Of a stretch of DNA of 64,000 nt, positions 51,402 through 60,624 are shown piece after piece; position 1 is the stretch's first letter; each line of letters begins with the position of its first letter. Below the pieces are notes generated by a model. It was given only the letters and a program-made list of their open reading frames with translations, did no database searches and was not told where the DNA came from. This stretch comes from Gottfriedia acidiceleris (GTDB lineage Bacteria > Bacillota > Bacilli > Bacillales > Bacillaceae_G), in the NCBI RefSeq assembly GCF_002128425.1, contig NZ_NESS01000015.1:28106-92105 (forward strand). Direction: 5' to 3'. A program made the translations under genes and the position numbers.

Positions 51402-52319
51402 ATGGAACAAGTTATGAAGAATGCTTTTTTATTTATGTCTAAAAATAAGTTTTTAACTAAAATGGCTAAAAAATATGGCCTAAGATTTGGTGCAGCTCGT
51501 TTTGTTGCAGGCGAAACAATCGATTTAGCTACAAAAGTTATTAAGGACTTAAATAAAAAGAATTTAAAAGTAACAATTGATTATCTTGGGGAATTCGTAG
51601 ACACTGTTGAAGAAGCAAATGAAATGGCTGATCACTGTATTGAAGCAATTGAGGCGATTGGAAAAGAAAAATTAAATTCACAATGTTCTCTTAAAATGAC
51701 TTCAATGGGTCTTGATATTTCGGACGAGTTAGTTTTAGCTAATATGCGTCGTATTTTAGAGGCAGCTAAAAAGAGTGGTGTATTCGTTACAATTGATATG
51801 GAAGATTTCTCTCGTTGTGAAAAAACGATTCGTATCTTCAAGCAATTAAAATCTGAGTACGATAATATCGGAACAGTTATTCAAGCTTATTTATATAGAA
51901 CTGAAGCTGATATCACAGATTTAAATAGCTTAAAACCTAACTTACGTTTAGTAAAAGGTGCTTATAAAGAGCCAGCAGAAGTAGCATTCCCAGAGAAAAA
52001 AGATGTGGATGAAAACTTCAAAAAAATCATTAAAATGCACTTATTAAACGGTAACTTTACTGCAATCGCTTCTCATGATGAAGCAATGATTGAGTATACA
52101 AAGCAATTAGTAAAAGAGCATAATATTCCAAATGATCAATTTGAATTCCAAATGTTATATGGTATTCGTACTGAGCGTCAATTAGAGCTTGTTAAAGAAG
52201 GATATAATATGCGAGTTTATGTTCCTTATGGTACAGACTGGTACGGATATTTCATGCGTCGTCTAGCAGAACGTCCTGCAAACGTTGCATTCGTATTAAA
52301 AGGTATGTTCAGTAAATAA
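51402..52319 (+). CDS. Proline dehydrogenase-family protein (YusM-like)
   Basis: A 305-residue FAD-dependent TIM-barrel protein of the PutB/proline dehydrogenase family, oxidising proline to pyrroline-5-carboxylate. Landmarks: VTIDYLGEFVDTVEEAN, LKMTSMGLDIS, TIDMEDFSRCE, LVKGAYKEP, ASHDEAMIEY, QFEFQMLYGIRTE and YVPYGTDWYGYFMRRLAERPAN, the FAD/substrate site. No P5C dehydrogenase gene is adjacent, so the second step is encoded elsewhere. Its location before the fadNAE genes equals that of B. subtilis yusM. A TATAAT at 51261-51266 may be the -10. Confidence 0.9.
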   Translation: MEQVMKNAFLFMSKNKFLTKMAKKYGLRFGAARFVAGETIDLATKVIKDLNKKNLKVTIDYLGEFVDTVEEANEMADHCIEAIEAIGKEKLNSQCSLKMTSMGLDISDELVLANMRRILEAAKKSGVFVTIDMEDFSRCEKTIRIFKQLKSEYDNIGTVIQAYLYRTEADITDLNSLKPNLRLVKGAYKEPAEVAFPEKKDVDENFKKIIKMHLLNGNFTAIASHDEAMIEYTKQLVKEHNIPNDQFEFQMLYGIRTERQLELVKEGYNMRVYVPYGTDWYGYFMRRLAERPANVAFVLKGMFSK

Positions 52320-52333
52320 TTTTAAAATTAAAG

Positions 52334-52386
52334 AGGCTAACTAAAAAGGATTGAGTGAGGATCCTTTTTAGTCAGCCTTTTTCTCT
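52334..52386 (+). terminator. Terminator of the proline dehydrogenase gene
   Basis: The 18-bp arms 52334-52351 and 52361-52378 (AGGCTAACTAAAAAGGAT and its near-complement) pair with a single mismatch, then T residues follow. Confidence 0.88.
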
Positions 52387-52496
52387 TTATACAGGATTTT
52401 TTGTGATAAGTAGTTATTAGTAAAACAACATTATTCAATTAATAACATAAATCAGTAAGGTCTTAGTTATGCTATTGATTTTTTAGTGAAAAAAGT

Positions 52497-52637
52497 TTAC
52501 TGTCCCATATTTTTTTTACCATACTGCTGATTGTTACTTTGTCTTCCTTTTTCTTGCTTTTGATCTCCGTGACTTGCATTACCTTGAACACTTGCTGCAC
52601 TAACTCCACCCTTTGATGGATTTCTTTCACGTTTCAT
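52497..52637 (-). CDS. yuzL: YuzL-family small protein
   Basis: A 46-residue very hydrophilic protein: MKRERNPSKGGVSAASVQGN, then a Lys/Gln/Gly-rich tail ending YGKKNMGQ. The core motif GVSAASVQGN and position between the proline dehydrogenase gene and fadN agree with B. subtilis YuzL, a small protein of unknown function conserved in bacilli. A very strong GGAGGTGATAAG site precedes the ATG. Composition resembles small acid-soluble spore proteins, but no DNA-binding family match is claimed. Confidence 0.75.
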   Translation of the reverse strand: MKRERNPSKGGVSAASVQGNASHGDQKQEKGRQSNNQQYGKKNMGQ

Positions 52638-52769
52638 ATCTTATCACCTCCATTTCTTAGACTAACCTATTTAAATAAACTTATTAGTAAAAAATGGAGT
52701 GTGATAAAAAAAGAAGAGTAAGGAATTTAGATTATATATAAAATTTTGTTAATTTGAACTTTTTGTTTA

Positions 52770-52798
52770 TTGCGAAAAATAAGAATTTATCATATAGT
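52770..52798 (+). promoter_or_regulatory. Predicted promoter of fadNAE
   Basis: TTGCGA (52770-52775) and TATAGT (52793-52798) are separated by 17 bp, placing transcription start near 52805. Confidence 0.5.
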
Positions 52799-52843
52799 GG
52801 AAGAAGAGGTGCTCATTGATAATGGATTGTTCTATCCAGAAAG

Positions 52844-52861
52844 TGAATGAGTATTCATTCA
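52844..52861. promoter_or_regulatory. FadR operator upstream of fadN
   Basis: TGAATGAGTATTCATTCA matches the Bacillus FadR consensus core TGAATGANTANTCATTCA at every fixed position. It lies between the predicted promoter and the fadN ribosome-binding site, so repression released by long-chain acyl-CoA is expected. Confidence 0.88.
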
Positions 52862-52878
52862 AGATATGAGGAGGAGAA

Positions 52879-55269
52879 ATGCATATGATCCAAAGAATTA
52901 AAAAAGCCGCTGTACTCGGCTCAGGTGTGATGGGATCTGGTATCGCTGCACACTTGGCAAATATAGGTATTCCTACATTACTACTTGATATTGTCCCAAG
53001 AGAACTATCTGAGGAAGATGCTGCAAAAGGTCTTACTACTAACTCCAAAGAATTTCGTAATCGATTTAGTCAAACGGCTATTCAGAAATTATTAAAACAA
53101 AAGCCAGCTCCTCTTGCATCTAAGAAAAACTTAGCGTTAATTGAGCCAGGTAACTTTGAAGATGACATGAGTCGTTTAAGTGAAGTTGACTGGATTATTG
53201 AAGTAGTAGTTGAAAATTTAGCGATTAAAAAACAAGTATTAGCTAGTGTAGATGCATACCGCAAACCAGGCTCAATCGTGAGCTCAAATACATCAGGTAT
53301 TTCAATTGAAGCAATGTCTGAAGACTGTTCAGATGACTTCAAGAGACATTTCTTAGGCACTCACTTTTTTAACCCACCACGTTATTTAAAATTATTAGAA
53401 GTTATTCCTACTAAACATACATCTGAAGAAGTACTTACATTTATGAAAAGTTTTGGAGAAGATGTTTTAGGTAAAGGTGTTGTATTAGCAAAAGATACTC
53501 CAAACTTTATTGGAAATCGTATCGGAACTTACGGATTACTTGTAACTGTACAAGAAATGCTAAAAGGCGGATACAGCGTTGGAGAAGTTGATTCAATTAC
53601 TGGTCCAATGATTGGGCGTCCTTCTAGTGCGACATTCCGTACATTGGATGTAGTTGGATTAGATACATTTATCCATGTGGCAAACAATGTTTATGAACTA
53701 GTAGAAGGCGAAGAGAAAGAAGTATTTAAAGTTCCAGAATTTATGAAAGAAATGGCTAATCGTAATTGGCTTGGAAGTAAGTCTGGGCAAGGATTCTTCT
53801 TGAAGCAAGGTAAAGAAATCTTGGAATTAGATCCAAGCACATTTGAATATGGAGAAAGAAAAAGCTTGAAAACAGCTTCAACTGAAAGCATTAAACAAGT
53901 TAAAGGCTTGGCAAATAAGTTGAAAGCGCTTGTATACGCTGATGATCGTGCAGGTAATTTCTTATGGAGCATTATTAGCCCGGTATTAGTTTATTCAGCT
54001 GAATTGTCTGGTGAGATTTCTGATAACATTGTCGGGATTGACCAAGCAATGAAATGGGGATTTGGCTGGGACCTAGGACCATTTGAAATTTGGGATGCAA
54101 TTGGTGTATCTAAATCAGTCGTACGAATGGAAAGCGAAGGCCAATCGGTACCAAATTGGGTTAAAAATATGATCGATAGTGGTAACGATACGTTCTATAA
54201 ACAAGACAATGGAGTTACTAGCTTCTATCATAATGGCCAATATGAAGAGCTAGTTCGAAATGATAAAGAAGTTAAACTAAGTGTTTTAAAAGAACAAGGT
54301 CGAATTATTAAACAAAATTCAGGCGCGAGTTTAATTGACCTTGGAGATGGAGTTGCATGCTTAGAATTCCATACAAAGAGCAATGCAATTGGTATGGATA
54401 TTACGCAAATGATTAACTTCGCAGTTGATGAAGTTTCAAAGAATTATAAAGGTTTAGTTATTGGAAACCAAGCTAAAAACTTCTGCGTTGGTGCTAACTT
54501 AGCAATGATTTTAATGGAAGCACAAGATGACAACTATTTTGAAATTGAAATGGTTGTTAAAGGATTCCAGCAAGCAATGATGAAAATCAAATACTCTGAT
54601 AAGCCGGTAGTTGTAGCCCCTTATGGAATGACATTAGGTGGCGGTGCTGAGATTTGTTTACCAGCTGCTAGCGTAGTTGCTTCTTCAGAAACGTATTTGG
54701 GCTTAGTAGAAGTTGGAGTAGGCTTAATCCCAGGTGGGGGCGGTAGTAAAGAGCTTTACATTAAACAATTAAAACAGTTCCCAGAAGGTGTTGAGTTTGA
54801 CCTACAAGGTCTTGCAAATCGAGTATTTGAGACAGTTGCAATGGCAAAAGTATCGACTTCTGCTCAAGAAGCATTTGAAAATGGTTTCTTAAATCATAAT
54901 GATCGCAAAGTATTTAATGCAGATCACTTAATTTACGAAGCAAAACAACGTGTACTTGAGTTATATGAAGCTGGTTATAGTGCTCCAATTCGTGAAAAAG
55001 TACCAGTAGTTGGGGAATCTGGTTACGCAACATTATTAGCTGGTGCAAATTCAATGTACTATTCAGGCTATATTAGTGAGCATGATTTAACAATTGCTAA
55101 GAAATTAGCGTATGTAATTGCAGGTGGAAAAGTACCATTCGGAACGTTAGTAGACGAAGAGTATTTATTAAATATTGAACGTGAAGCATTTTTAAGTTTA
55201 ATTTCTGAAATGAAATCTCAAGCACGTATGCAACATATGCTTGTTAAAGGAAAACCGTTACGTAATTAA
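52879..55269 (+). CDS. fadN: FadN: 3-hydroxyacyl-CoA dehydrogenase / enoyl-CoA hydratase
   Basis: A 796-residue multifunctional beta-oxidation enzyme (B. subtilis FadN 789). The N-terminal NAD-binding fold AAVLGSGVMGSGIAAHLANIG and the dehydrogenase domains span about 1-430. The C-terminal crotonase-like domain (about 460-700) includes GNQAKNFCVGANLAM and APYGMTLGGGAEICLPA, the oxyanion region. It carries out hydration and the second oxidation of fatty acyl-CoAs. Two ATGs (52879 and 52885) follow GAGGAGGAG; the second has better spacing. fadA starts 20 bp downstream. Confidence 0.94.
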   Translation: MHMIQRIKKAAVLGSGVMGSGIAAHLANIGIPTLLLDIVPRELSEEDAAKGLTTNSKEFRNRFSQTAIQKLLKQKPAPLASKKNLALIEPGNFEDDMSRLSEVDWIIEVVVENLAIKKQVLASVDAYRKPGSIVSSNTSGISIEAMSEDCSDDFKRHFLGTHFFNPPRYLKLLEVIPTKHTSEEVLTFMKSFGEDVLGKGVVLAKDTPNFIGNRIGTYGLLVTVQEMLKGGYSVGEVDSITGPMIGRPSSATFRTLDVVGLDTFIHVANNVYELVEGEEKEVFKVPEFMKEMANRNWLGSKSGQGFFLKQGKEILELDPSTFEYGERKSLKTASTESIKQVKGLANKLKALVYADDRAGNFLWSIISPVLVYSAELSGEISDNIVGIDQAMKWGFGWDLGPFEIWDAIGVSKSVVRMESEGQSVPNWVKNMIDSGNDTFYKQDNGVTSFYHNGQYEELVRNDKEVKLSVLKEQGRIIKQNSGASLIDLGDGVACLEFHTKSNAIGMDITQMINFAVDEVSKNYKGLVIGNQAKNFCVGANLAMILMEAQDDNYFEIEMVVKGFQQAMMKIKYSDKPVVVAPYGMTLGGGAEICLPAASVVASSETYLGLVEVGVGLIPGGGGSKELYIKQLKQFPEGVEFDLQGLANRVFETVAMAKVSTSAQEAFENGFLNHNDRKVFNADHLIYEAKQRVLELYEAGYSAPIREKVPVVGESGYATLLAGANSMYYSGYISEHDLTIAKKLAYVIAGGKVPFGTLVDEEYLLNIEREAFLSLISEMKSQARMQHMLVKGKPLRN

Positions 55270-55289
55270 TCGGAGATGGAGGGAAGAAC

Positions 55290-56465
55290 ATGAGAGAAGC
55301 TGTTATTGTAGCGGGTGCGAGAACACCTGTAGGTAAATCAAAAAAAGGATCACTAGCAACAGTTCGTCCAGATGATTTAGGGGCATTAGTTGTAAAAGAA
55401 ACATTAAAGCGTGCGGGTAATTACGATGGTCCAATCGATGATATCATTTTTGGTTGTTCATCGCCGGAAGCTGAGCAAGGATTTAACATGGCGCGTAATA
55501 TTGGGGCTCTAGCTGGATTACCGCATTCAGTCCCAGGAATTACAGTTAACCGTTATTGTTCTTCAGGTCTACAAAGTATTGCTTATGCAAGTGAACGAAT
55601 TATGTTAGGTCACTCTGAAGCTATTATTGCAGGCGGGGCAGAATCAATGAGTTTACTTCCGATGGGAGGACATGTTGCTCGTTTAAATAGTAGATTAGTA
55701 GAAACTGCACCTGAATATTATATGGGTATGGGGCATACTGCTGAGCAAGTTGCCAATCGTTATGGTATTTCAAGAGAGGATCAAGATGCTTTTGCAGTTC
55801 GTAGTCATCAGCGCGCAGCAGCTGCTATTAAAGAAGGTCGCTTTGTGGACGAAATCGTTCCAGTTGATGTAACGCTACGTTCAGTTAACGCAAACAATAA
55901 ATTAGAAGAAAAGAATTTTACTTTCTCTCAAGATGAGGGTGTTCGAGAAGGTACATCTTCTGAAGTATTAGCTAAATTAAGACCAGCATTTAATGTGAGA
56001 GGTTCGGTAACGGCTGGAAACTCTTCACAAACAAGTGATGGGGCTGCAGCAGTATTAGTAATGGATCGTGAAAAAGCAGAGGCAAAAGGACTAAGTCCAT
56101 TATTAAAATTCCGTTCTTTTGCAGTAGCTGGAGTAGCTCCTGAAGTTATGGGAATTGGACCTGTTGAAGCAATTCCAAAAGCTCTTAAATTAGCAGGATT
56201 AAGCTTATCTGATATTGGAATATTTGAATTAAATGAAGCCTTTGCTTCTCAATCAATTCAAATTATTCGTCACTTAGGTCTTGATGAAGACCGAGTAAAC
56301 GTGAACGGTGGAGCGATTGCATTAGGGCATCCACTTGGCTGTACTGGTACGAAACTAACTTTATCTTTATTACATGAGATGAAGCGCCGTGGAGAGCAGT
56401 TCGGAATTGTAACAATGTGCGTTGGTGGCGGAATGGGAGCTGCCGGAGTATTTGAATTAGTTTAA
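55290..56465 (+). CDS. fadA: FadA: acetyl-CoA C-acyltransferase (3-ketoacyl-CoA thiolase)
   Basis: A 391-residue thiolase performing the final, thiolytic step of beta-oxidation. The catalytic residues are Cys90 (NRYCSSG), His347 ([14 protein letters not shown]) and Cys377 (TMCVGGGMG). It forms the trifunctional system with FadN. ATG 55290 follows GATGGAGGG. The gene is second in the FadR-controlled operon and is separated from fadE by 86 bp. Confidence 0.94.
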   Translation: MREAVIVAGARTPVGKSKKGSLATVRPDDLGALVVKETLKRAGNYDGPIDDIIFGCSSPEAEQGFNMARNIGALAGLPHSVPGITVNRYCSSGLQSIAYASERIMLGHSEAIIAGGAESMSLLPMGGHVARLNSRLVETAPEYYMGMGHTAEQVANRYGISREDQDAFAVRSHQRAAAAIKEGRFVDEIVPVDVTLRSVNANNKLEEKNFTFSQDEGVREGTSSEVLAKLRPAFNVRGSVTAGNSSQTSDGAAAVLVMDREKAEAKGLSPLLKFRSFAVAGVAPEVMGIGPVEAIPKALKLAGLSLSDIGIFELNEAFASQSIQIIRHLGLDEDRVNVNGGAIALGHPLGCTGTKLTLSLLHEMKRRGEQFGIVTMCVGGGMGAAGVFELV

Positions 56466-56551
56466 TAGATGTACACAAATAGATTATTAGAATCAGGTCT
56501 TTGATGAAGAGAACATCCAAACAAGTAAATAGAAAATAGGAGGAATTTTCG

Positions 56552-58336
56552 ATGGAAAAAACAATCGGTAACCTACTGAAAGGCGGAAGCTTTTTAACAA
56601 CAGAAGTAACTTTTGATAAAGTTTTTACACCAGAGGATTTTACAGATGAGCATAAATTAATTGCAAAAACAACTGAAGATTTTGTAGTTAATGAAGTTTT
56701 ACCTGAATTAGAATATTTAGAGCAACACGAATTTGACCGCACGGTTAGATTATTAAAACAAGCTGGTGAGCTAGGATTATTAGCTGCAGATGTTCCAGAA
56801 GAGTATGGCGGAATCGCGCTAGACAAAATTAGCTCAGCATTAATTACTGAAAAAATTTCACGTGGTGGTGGATTCTCACTTTCACAAGGAGCGCACGTAG
56901 GGATAGGTACACTTCCAATCGTTTTATTTGGAAATCATGATCAAAAGCAACGCTACTTACCTGGTTTAGCATCAGGTGAGAAATTTGCGGCTTATGCATT
57001 AACTGAGCCAGGTTCTGGATCAGATGCTTTAGGAGCAAAAACTGTTGCTAAATTAAATGCTGAAGGAACTCACTATGTTTTAAATGGTGAAAAACAATGG
57101 ATTACAAATTCCGCGTTTGCAGATGTATTTGTAGTATATGCAAAAATTGATGGAGAGCACTTCTCAGCATTTATCGTTGAGAGAGAATATGAAGGTGTTT
57201 CGACTGGTCCAGAAGAAAAGAAAATGGGTATTAAATCATCTTCAACTCGTACATTGATTTTAGAAGATGTAAAAGTTCCTGTAGAAAACCTTTTAGGTGA
57301 AATTGGAAAAGGGCATGTTATTGCATTTAATATCTTAAATATTGGTCGTTACAAATTAGCTGTAGGTACAGTTGGTGGATCAAAACGTGCTTTAGAATTA
57401 TCAGCAACGTATGCTAACCAACGCCAGCAATTTAAAACGCCAATTGCAAAATTTAGTTTAATTCAAGAAAAATTAGCAAGTATGGCTACAAAAATTTATG
57501 CAAGTGAAAGTTCAGCGTATCGTACTGTAGGACTTTTTGAAGATCGCTTTAGTCAATTAACTGAAGAGCAAGCAAAAGATCCAAAAGCAGTAGCAGCTGC
57601 TGTAGCAGAGTATGCGATTGAATGTTCATTAAATAAATTCTTCTGTTCTGAAGTACTAGACTATGTGGCTGATGAAGGAGTACAAATCCACGGTGGATAT
57701 GGCTTCATGGCTGAATATGAAATTGAGCGTATTTACCGTGATTCTCGTATTAACCGAATCTTTGAGGGAACAAATGAAATTAATCGTTTAATCGTACCAA
57801 GCACTTACCTTCGAAAAGCAATGAGCGGAGAGCTTCCATTACTTCAACAAGCACAACAAATTCAAGAAGAATTAATGATGCTAATGCCTGAAGAAGTTGG
57901 AGATGCTCCTTTAGAGCAAGAAAAATATTTAGTTCGTAATGCGAAAAAAATTGCGATTATGATTGCTGGATTAGCAGTTCAAAAATTCGGTAAAGGATTA
58001 AGTACTGAACAAGAAATTCTAGTTAATATAGCAGATATTGTAAGCAATATTTACGCGATGGAATCTACAGTTCTACGTACTGAAAAAGCGATCAACAAAG
58101 TAGGTTTAGAAAAATCAAGCCAAAAATTACTTTATACTCAAGTATTCTGCCAAGAAGCATTCAATGAAATCGAAGCACATGCGAAAGAAACACTTGTTGC
58201 TGTTGAGACAGGTGACACTTTAAGAATGATGACTTCAGCTCTTCGTAAATTTACACGTCATACGCCAGTTAATGTAATTGCGAAAAAGCGTGAGATTGCA
58301 GCAAATGTATTAGCTGAAGAAAAATATACTGTTTAA
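56552..58336 (+). CDS. fadE: FadE: acyl-CoA dehydrogenase
   Basis: A 594-residue FAD enzyme (the B. subtilis FadE length) catalysing the first oxidation of acyl-CoA to trans-2-enoyl-CoA. Features: HKLIAKTTEDFVVNEVLPELE (N-terminal helical domain), AYALTEPGSGSDALGAKT and the middle beta domain, VQIHGGYGFMAEYEIERIYRDSRINRIFEGTNEINRL, in which the catalytic Glu lies, and an additional C-terminal helical extension after about residue 430. GGAGG precedes the ATG. The operon ends at the terminator at 58349. Confidence 0.94.
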   Translation: MEKTIGNLLKGGSFLTTEVTFDKVFTPEDFTDEHKLIAKTTEDFVVNEVLPELEYLEQHEFDRTVRLLKQAGELGLLAADVPEEYGGIALDKISSALITEKISRGGGFSLSQGAHVGIGTLPIVLFGNHDQKQRYLPGLASGEKFAAYALTEPGSGSDALGAKTVAKLNAEGTHYVLNGEKQWITNSAFADVFVVYAKIDGEHFSAFIVEREYEGVSTGPEEKKMGIKSSSTRTLILEDVKVPVENLLGEIGKGHVIAFNILNIGRYKLAVGTVGGSKRALELSATYANQRQQFKTPIAKFSLIQEKLASMATKIYASESSAYRTVGLFEDRFSQLTEEQAKDPKAVAAAVAEYAIECSLNKFFCSEVLDYVADEGVQIHGGYGFMAEYEIERIYRDSRINRIFEGTNEINRLIVPSTYLRKAMSGELPLLQQAQQIQEELMMLMPEEVGDAPLEQEKYLVRNAKKIAIMIAGLAVQKFGKGLSTEQEILVNIADIVSNIYAMESTVLRTEKAINKVGLEKSSQKLLYTQVFCQEAFNEIEAHAKETLVAVETGDTLRMMTSALRKFTRHTPVNVIAKKREIAANVLAEEKYTV

Positions 58337-58342
58337 TCTTAC

Positions 58343-58379
58343 AAAAAACTGCCAATTTTTTGATTGGCAGTTTTTTTAT
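58343..58379 (+). terminator. Terminator of fadNAE
   Basis: CTGCCAAT (58349-58356) pairs with ATTGGCAG (58363-58370) and seven T follow. The 58380-58668 gap downstream contains no gene; a TATAAT at 58567-58572 may belong to the yusI promoter. Confidence 0.88.
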
Positions 58380-58668
58380 AATTTCATAAGTTTTAAAAGG
58401 ATAATTTTCCCATGAATTGTGTCATACTAGTATAGGTTGAGTTATATTTAAGTGTTTAGACGTAGGTGTGTAAGGAATTTCTTTAAAATATTAAAAAAAT
58501 GCATAAGTTTTATTAGAAAGTGCAGAAAACACGAACGTTCTACTAGTTTAGTGTGATTAATATTGCTATAATGTTGTTGTGCGACAATTTATTACAGAAT
58601 TTTCGAACGGAACTATTTTAACTCGTATATTCCCTGTGATAAAATAGAATTTGGGAGGAGTTGCTAAA

Positions 58669-59025
58669 ATGAGTATCATTTTTTATACATATCCAAAATG
58701 TGGAACTTGTCGAAAAGCCGCTTCTTGGCTTAAAGAGCATAATATTCCGGTTGAAGCAATTGATATTACATTAAATCCACCTTCAAAGGAGTTACTTGCT
58801 GATATTTATAAAGCAAGTGGACTTTCTATTAATAAATTATTTAATACAAGTGGCGTTAAATATCGTGAGCTTGGATTGAAGGATGTAATTCCAACAAAAA
58901 CTGAGGACGAGCTATTAGAACTACTAAGTTCTGATGGTAAATTAATTAAAAGACCTCTACTTTTTAATGGAGATCATGCGACAGTTGGTTTTAATGAAGA
59001 AGTATTTGAAAAGGTTTGGTTATAA
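58669..59025 (+). CDS. yusI: ArsC/Spx-family protein YusI
   Basis: A 118-residue thioredoxin-fold protein of the ArsC/Spx/MgsR superfamily, the same length as B. subtilis YusI. The active-site-like CGTC (Cys11, Cys14) is followed by LKEHNIPVEAIDITLNPPS and a late KRPLLFNG segment (the cis-Pro region). It may be an arsenate-reductase-like enzyme or a thiol-redox sensor; RNA-polymerase binding as in Spx is not evident. ATG 58669 follows GGGAGGAG; an in-frame TTG 18 bp upstream contains that site. Confidence 0.85.
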   Translation: MSIIFYTYPKCGTCRKAASWLKEHNIPVEAIDITLNPPSKELLADIYKASGLSINKLFNTSGVKYRELGLKDVIPTKTEDELLELLSSDGKLIKRPLLFNGDHATVGFNEEVFEKVWL

Positions 59026-59070
59026 AATAACTATATAATTTAAGGTAATTAATCAGAGGAGGATTTCACA

Positions 59071-59454
59071 ATGTCAATTCCAAATGAACTACGTTATTCA
59101 GAAGAACATGAGTGGGTAAAAGTTGAAGGTAATAAATACTATATCGGTATTACTCATTTCGCTCAATCAGAGCTTGGAGATATCGTATTTGTTGAGTTAC
59201 CAGAAGTAGGCGATGAACTTACAATTAATGAGCCATTCGGTAGCGTTGAGTCTGTAAAAACAGTATCTGAACTATATGCTCCAATCAGTGGTAAAGTAAT
59301 TGAAGTAAACTCTGATCTAGATGAAAATCCTGAATTCGTAAACGAATCTCCATACGAAAAAGCATGGATGGTAGTTGTTGAAGCAACAAATGCTTCTGAA
59401 CTTGATGAGTTAATGACTGCTGGTCAATACGAAGAAATGATCAATCAAGATTAA
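59071..59454 (+). CDS. gcvH: Glycine cleavage system H protein
   Basis: A 127-residue lipoyl carrier. Lys63 in [11 protein letters not shown] is the lipoylation site. The flanking [12 protein letters not shown] and [10 protein letters not shown] blocks are standard for GcvH. It shuttles the aminomethyl group between the P, T and L proteins; in B. subtilis it is also the lipoyl donor for LipL, which attaches the cofactor to other E2 enzymes. The other gcv genes are not nearby. Two similar terminators follow in tandem. Confidence 0.95.
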   Translation: MSIPNELRYSEEHEWVKVEGNKYYIGITHFAQSELGDIVFVELPEVGDELTINEPFGSVESVKTVSELYAPISGKVIEVNSDLDENPEFVNESPYEKAWMVVVEATNASELDELMTAGQYEEMINQD

Positions 59455-59461
59455 TTATCTG

Positions 59462-59552
59462 AAAAACGTCCTTATGGGCGTTTTTTTGTGTAGATAAAGT
59501 CCAAAAAATACAATTTTTACACAGTCTGAAGCGTCCTATAGGGCGTTTTTTG
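59462..59552 (+). terminator. Two tandem terminators after gcvH
   Basis: AAAACGTCC/GGGCGTTTT (59463-59484) and AGCGTCC/GGGCGTTTTTT (59530-59552), each with a T-run, stand 68 bp apart and share the TCTGAA lead-in. They look like a local duplication. Confidence 0.8.
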
Positions 59553-59726
59553 TATTTTATATGTATAATTAAAGTAATAAAGCTTAACTTATTTACATAA
59601 AACATAATTTAAAGGGACATTTTCATTTAGGGAAAAAAAGGAAACAACAAAGGCAAAATCGAATATACTATATACAAAAGATTTTTAGTCAAAAGTTTTT
59701 GAGTCCTATACATTAGGTGATGCCCA

Positions 59727-60083
59727 GTGAATATTGAAGATCAAAGAAAAGTTATCATTGTCGAAGGTACTACTGATAAGAGAAAAATACAGACGATTAT
59801 AAAGGAGCCTGTAGATATTATCTGTACGAATGGTACAGTTGGTACTTCAAAGCTAGATGAGCTTGCTGAAATGTTAGATTTAAGAGAAATCTATGTGTTA
59901 GTAGATGCAGATGAGGCTGGTGAAAAGCTTAGAAGATTGTTAAAAAGAGAATTTCCACAGGCAGAACATCTGTACATTGATAGAAGTTATCGAGAAGTAG
60001 CAACAGCTCCGAGTCAACATTTAGCTAGTGTATTATTAGGGGCGGATATTTTAGTATTTACAGATTATTTACGTACAAATTAA
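59727..60083 (+). CDS. Toprim-domain protein of the yus cluster
   Basis: A 118-residue single Toprim domain: KVIIVEGTTDKRKI with catalytic Glu, VDIICTNGTVG, and IYVLVDADEAGEKLRRLL carrying the DxD-like metal motif. Stand-alone Toprim proteins of this size resemble RNase M5-type nucleases and the yusF-region protein in B. subtilis; no biochemical role is established here. It begins at GTG 59727 behind AGGTGAT. The thioredoxin-like gene follows after 9 bp. Confidence 0.8.
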   Translation: MNIEDQRKVIIVEGTTDKRKIQTIIKEPVDIICTNGTVGTSKLDELAEMLDLREIYVLVDADEAGEKLRRLLKREFPQAEHLYIDRSYREVATAPSQHLASVLLGADILVFTDYLRTN

Positions 60084-60092
60084 AAAGGAAAT

Positions 60093-60422
60093 ATGATCAT
60101 GCAGCAATGGACAAAGAATGAAATAATGCAAAGAATTCAATCAAAAGAGACATCAGTAATATATATATATACCGCAATGTGTGGTACATGCCAAGTAGCA
60201 TCTAAAATGCTAGAAGTTGTAAATGAAATTCTGCCAAATTTGCCTATATGTAAGGTAAATATTAATGAAATAGTAGAGGAAGCTCAAAGTTGGAAGGTTG
60301 AAAGTGTACCTTGTTTACTTATTTTTGAGAATGGGGAAATGAAGCAAAAAATCTACGCTTTTCAATCTGTACCATATTTACATGAATTATTAAAAAAATA
60401 TAATTTATATATTAAACGATGA
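60093..60422 (+). CDS. yusE: Thioredoxin-like protein YusE
   Basis: A 109-residue thioredoxin-fold protein with redox motif CGTC (Cys30, Cys33 from ATG 60093) in place of the classical CGPC, then VPCLLIF (cis-Pro). It corresponds to B. subtilis YusE (106). No signal peptide, so it is cytoplasmic. ATG 60099 may be the real start because AAGGAAA is better spaced from it. It is coupled to the Toprim gene. The disulfide partner is unknown. Confidence 0.85.
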   Translation: MIMQQWTKNEIMQRIQSKETSVIYIYTAMCGTCQVASKMLEVVNEILPNLPICKVNINEIVEEAQSWKVESVPCLLIFENGEMKQKIYAFQSVPYLHELLKKYNLYIKR

Positions 60423-60449
60423 GTGCATCCAGTAGGTTGCACTCTTTTT
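60421..60449 (+). terminator. Terminator overlapping the yusE stop
   Basis: GAGTGCA (60421-60427) pairs with TGCACTC (60438-60444), followed by TTTTT. Confidence 0.8.
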
Positions 60450-60624
60450 ATATGGCAAAAATAATATTTCCTGATTTTAGACATATTTCTCGGGAAATGA
60501 GTTGAATGTTGTAGAAATAAAATTAAATTAGATTTTTATCAAGGTAAATGTCGAGCGAAATATAGAGAATACACCTCTTATCTATGAGAAAATAAGATTA
60601 AAGAATTCGGGAGAGGTGTTTATT

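Noticed and set aside
56263..56826. 187-codon minus-strand open frame across fadA/fadE
   Set aside because: It is the complement of conserved fadA and fadE coding sequence and lacks translation signals.
58531..58630. CGAACGTTC (LexA-like) and TCGAAC-N15-CGTATA (ECF-like) before yusI
   Set aside because: The first lacks the 4-bp gap of a Bacillus LexA box; the second has weak -35 and short spacing. Neither is convincing without start-site data.
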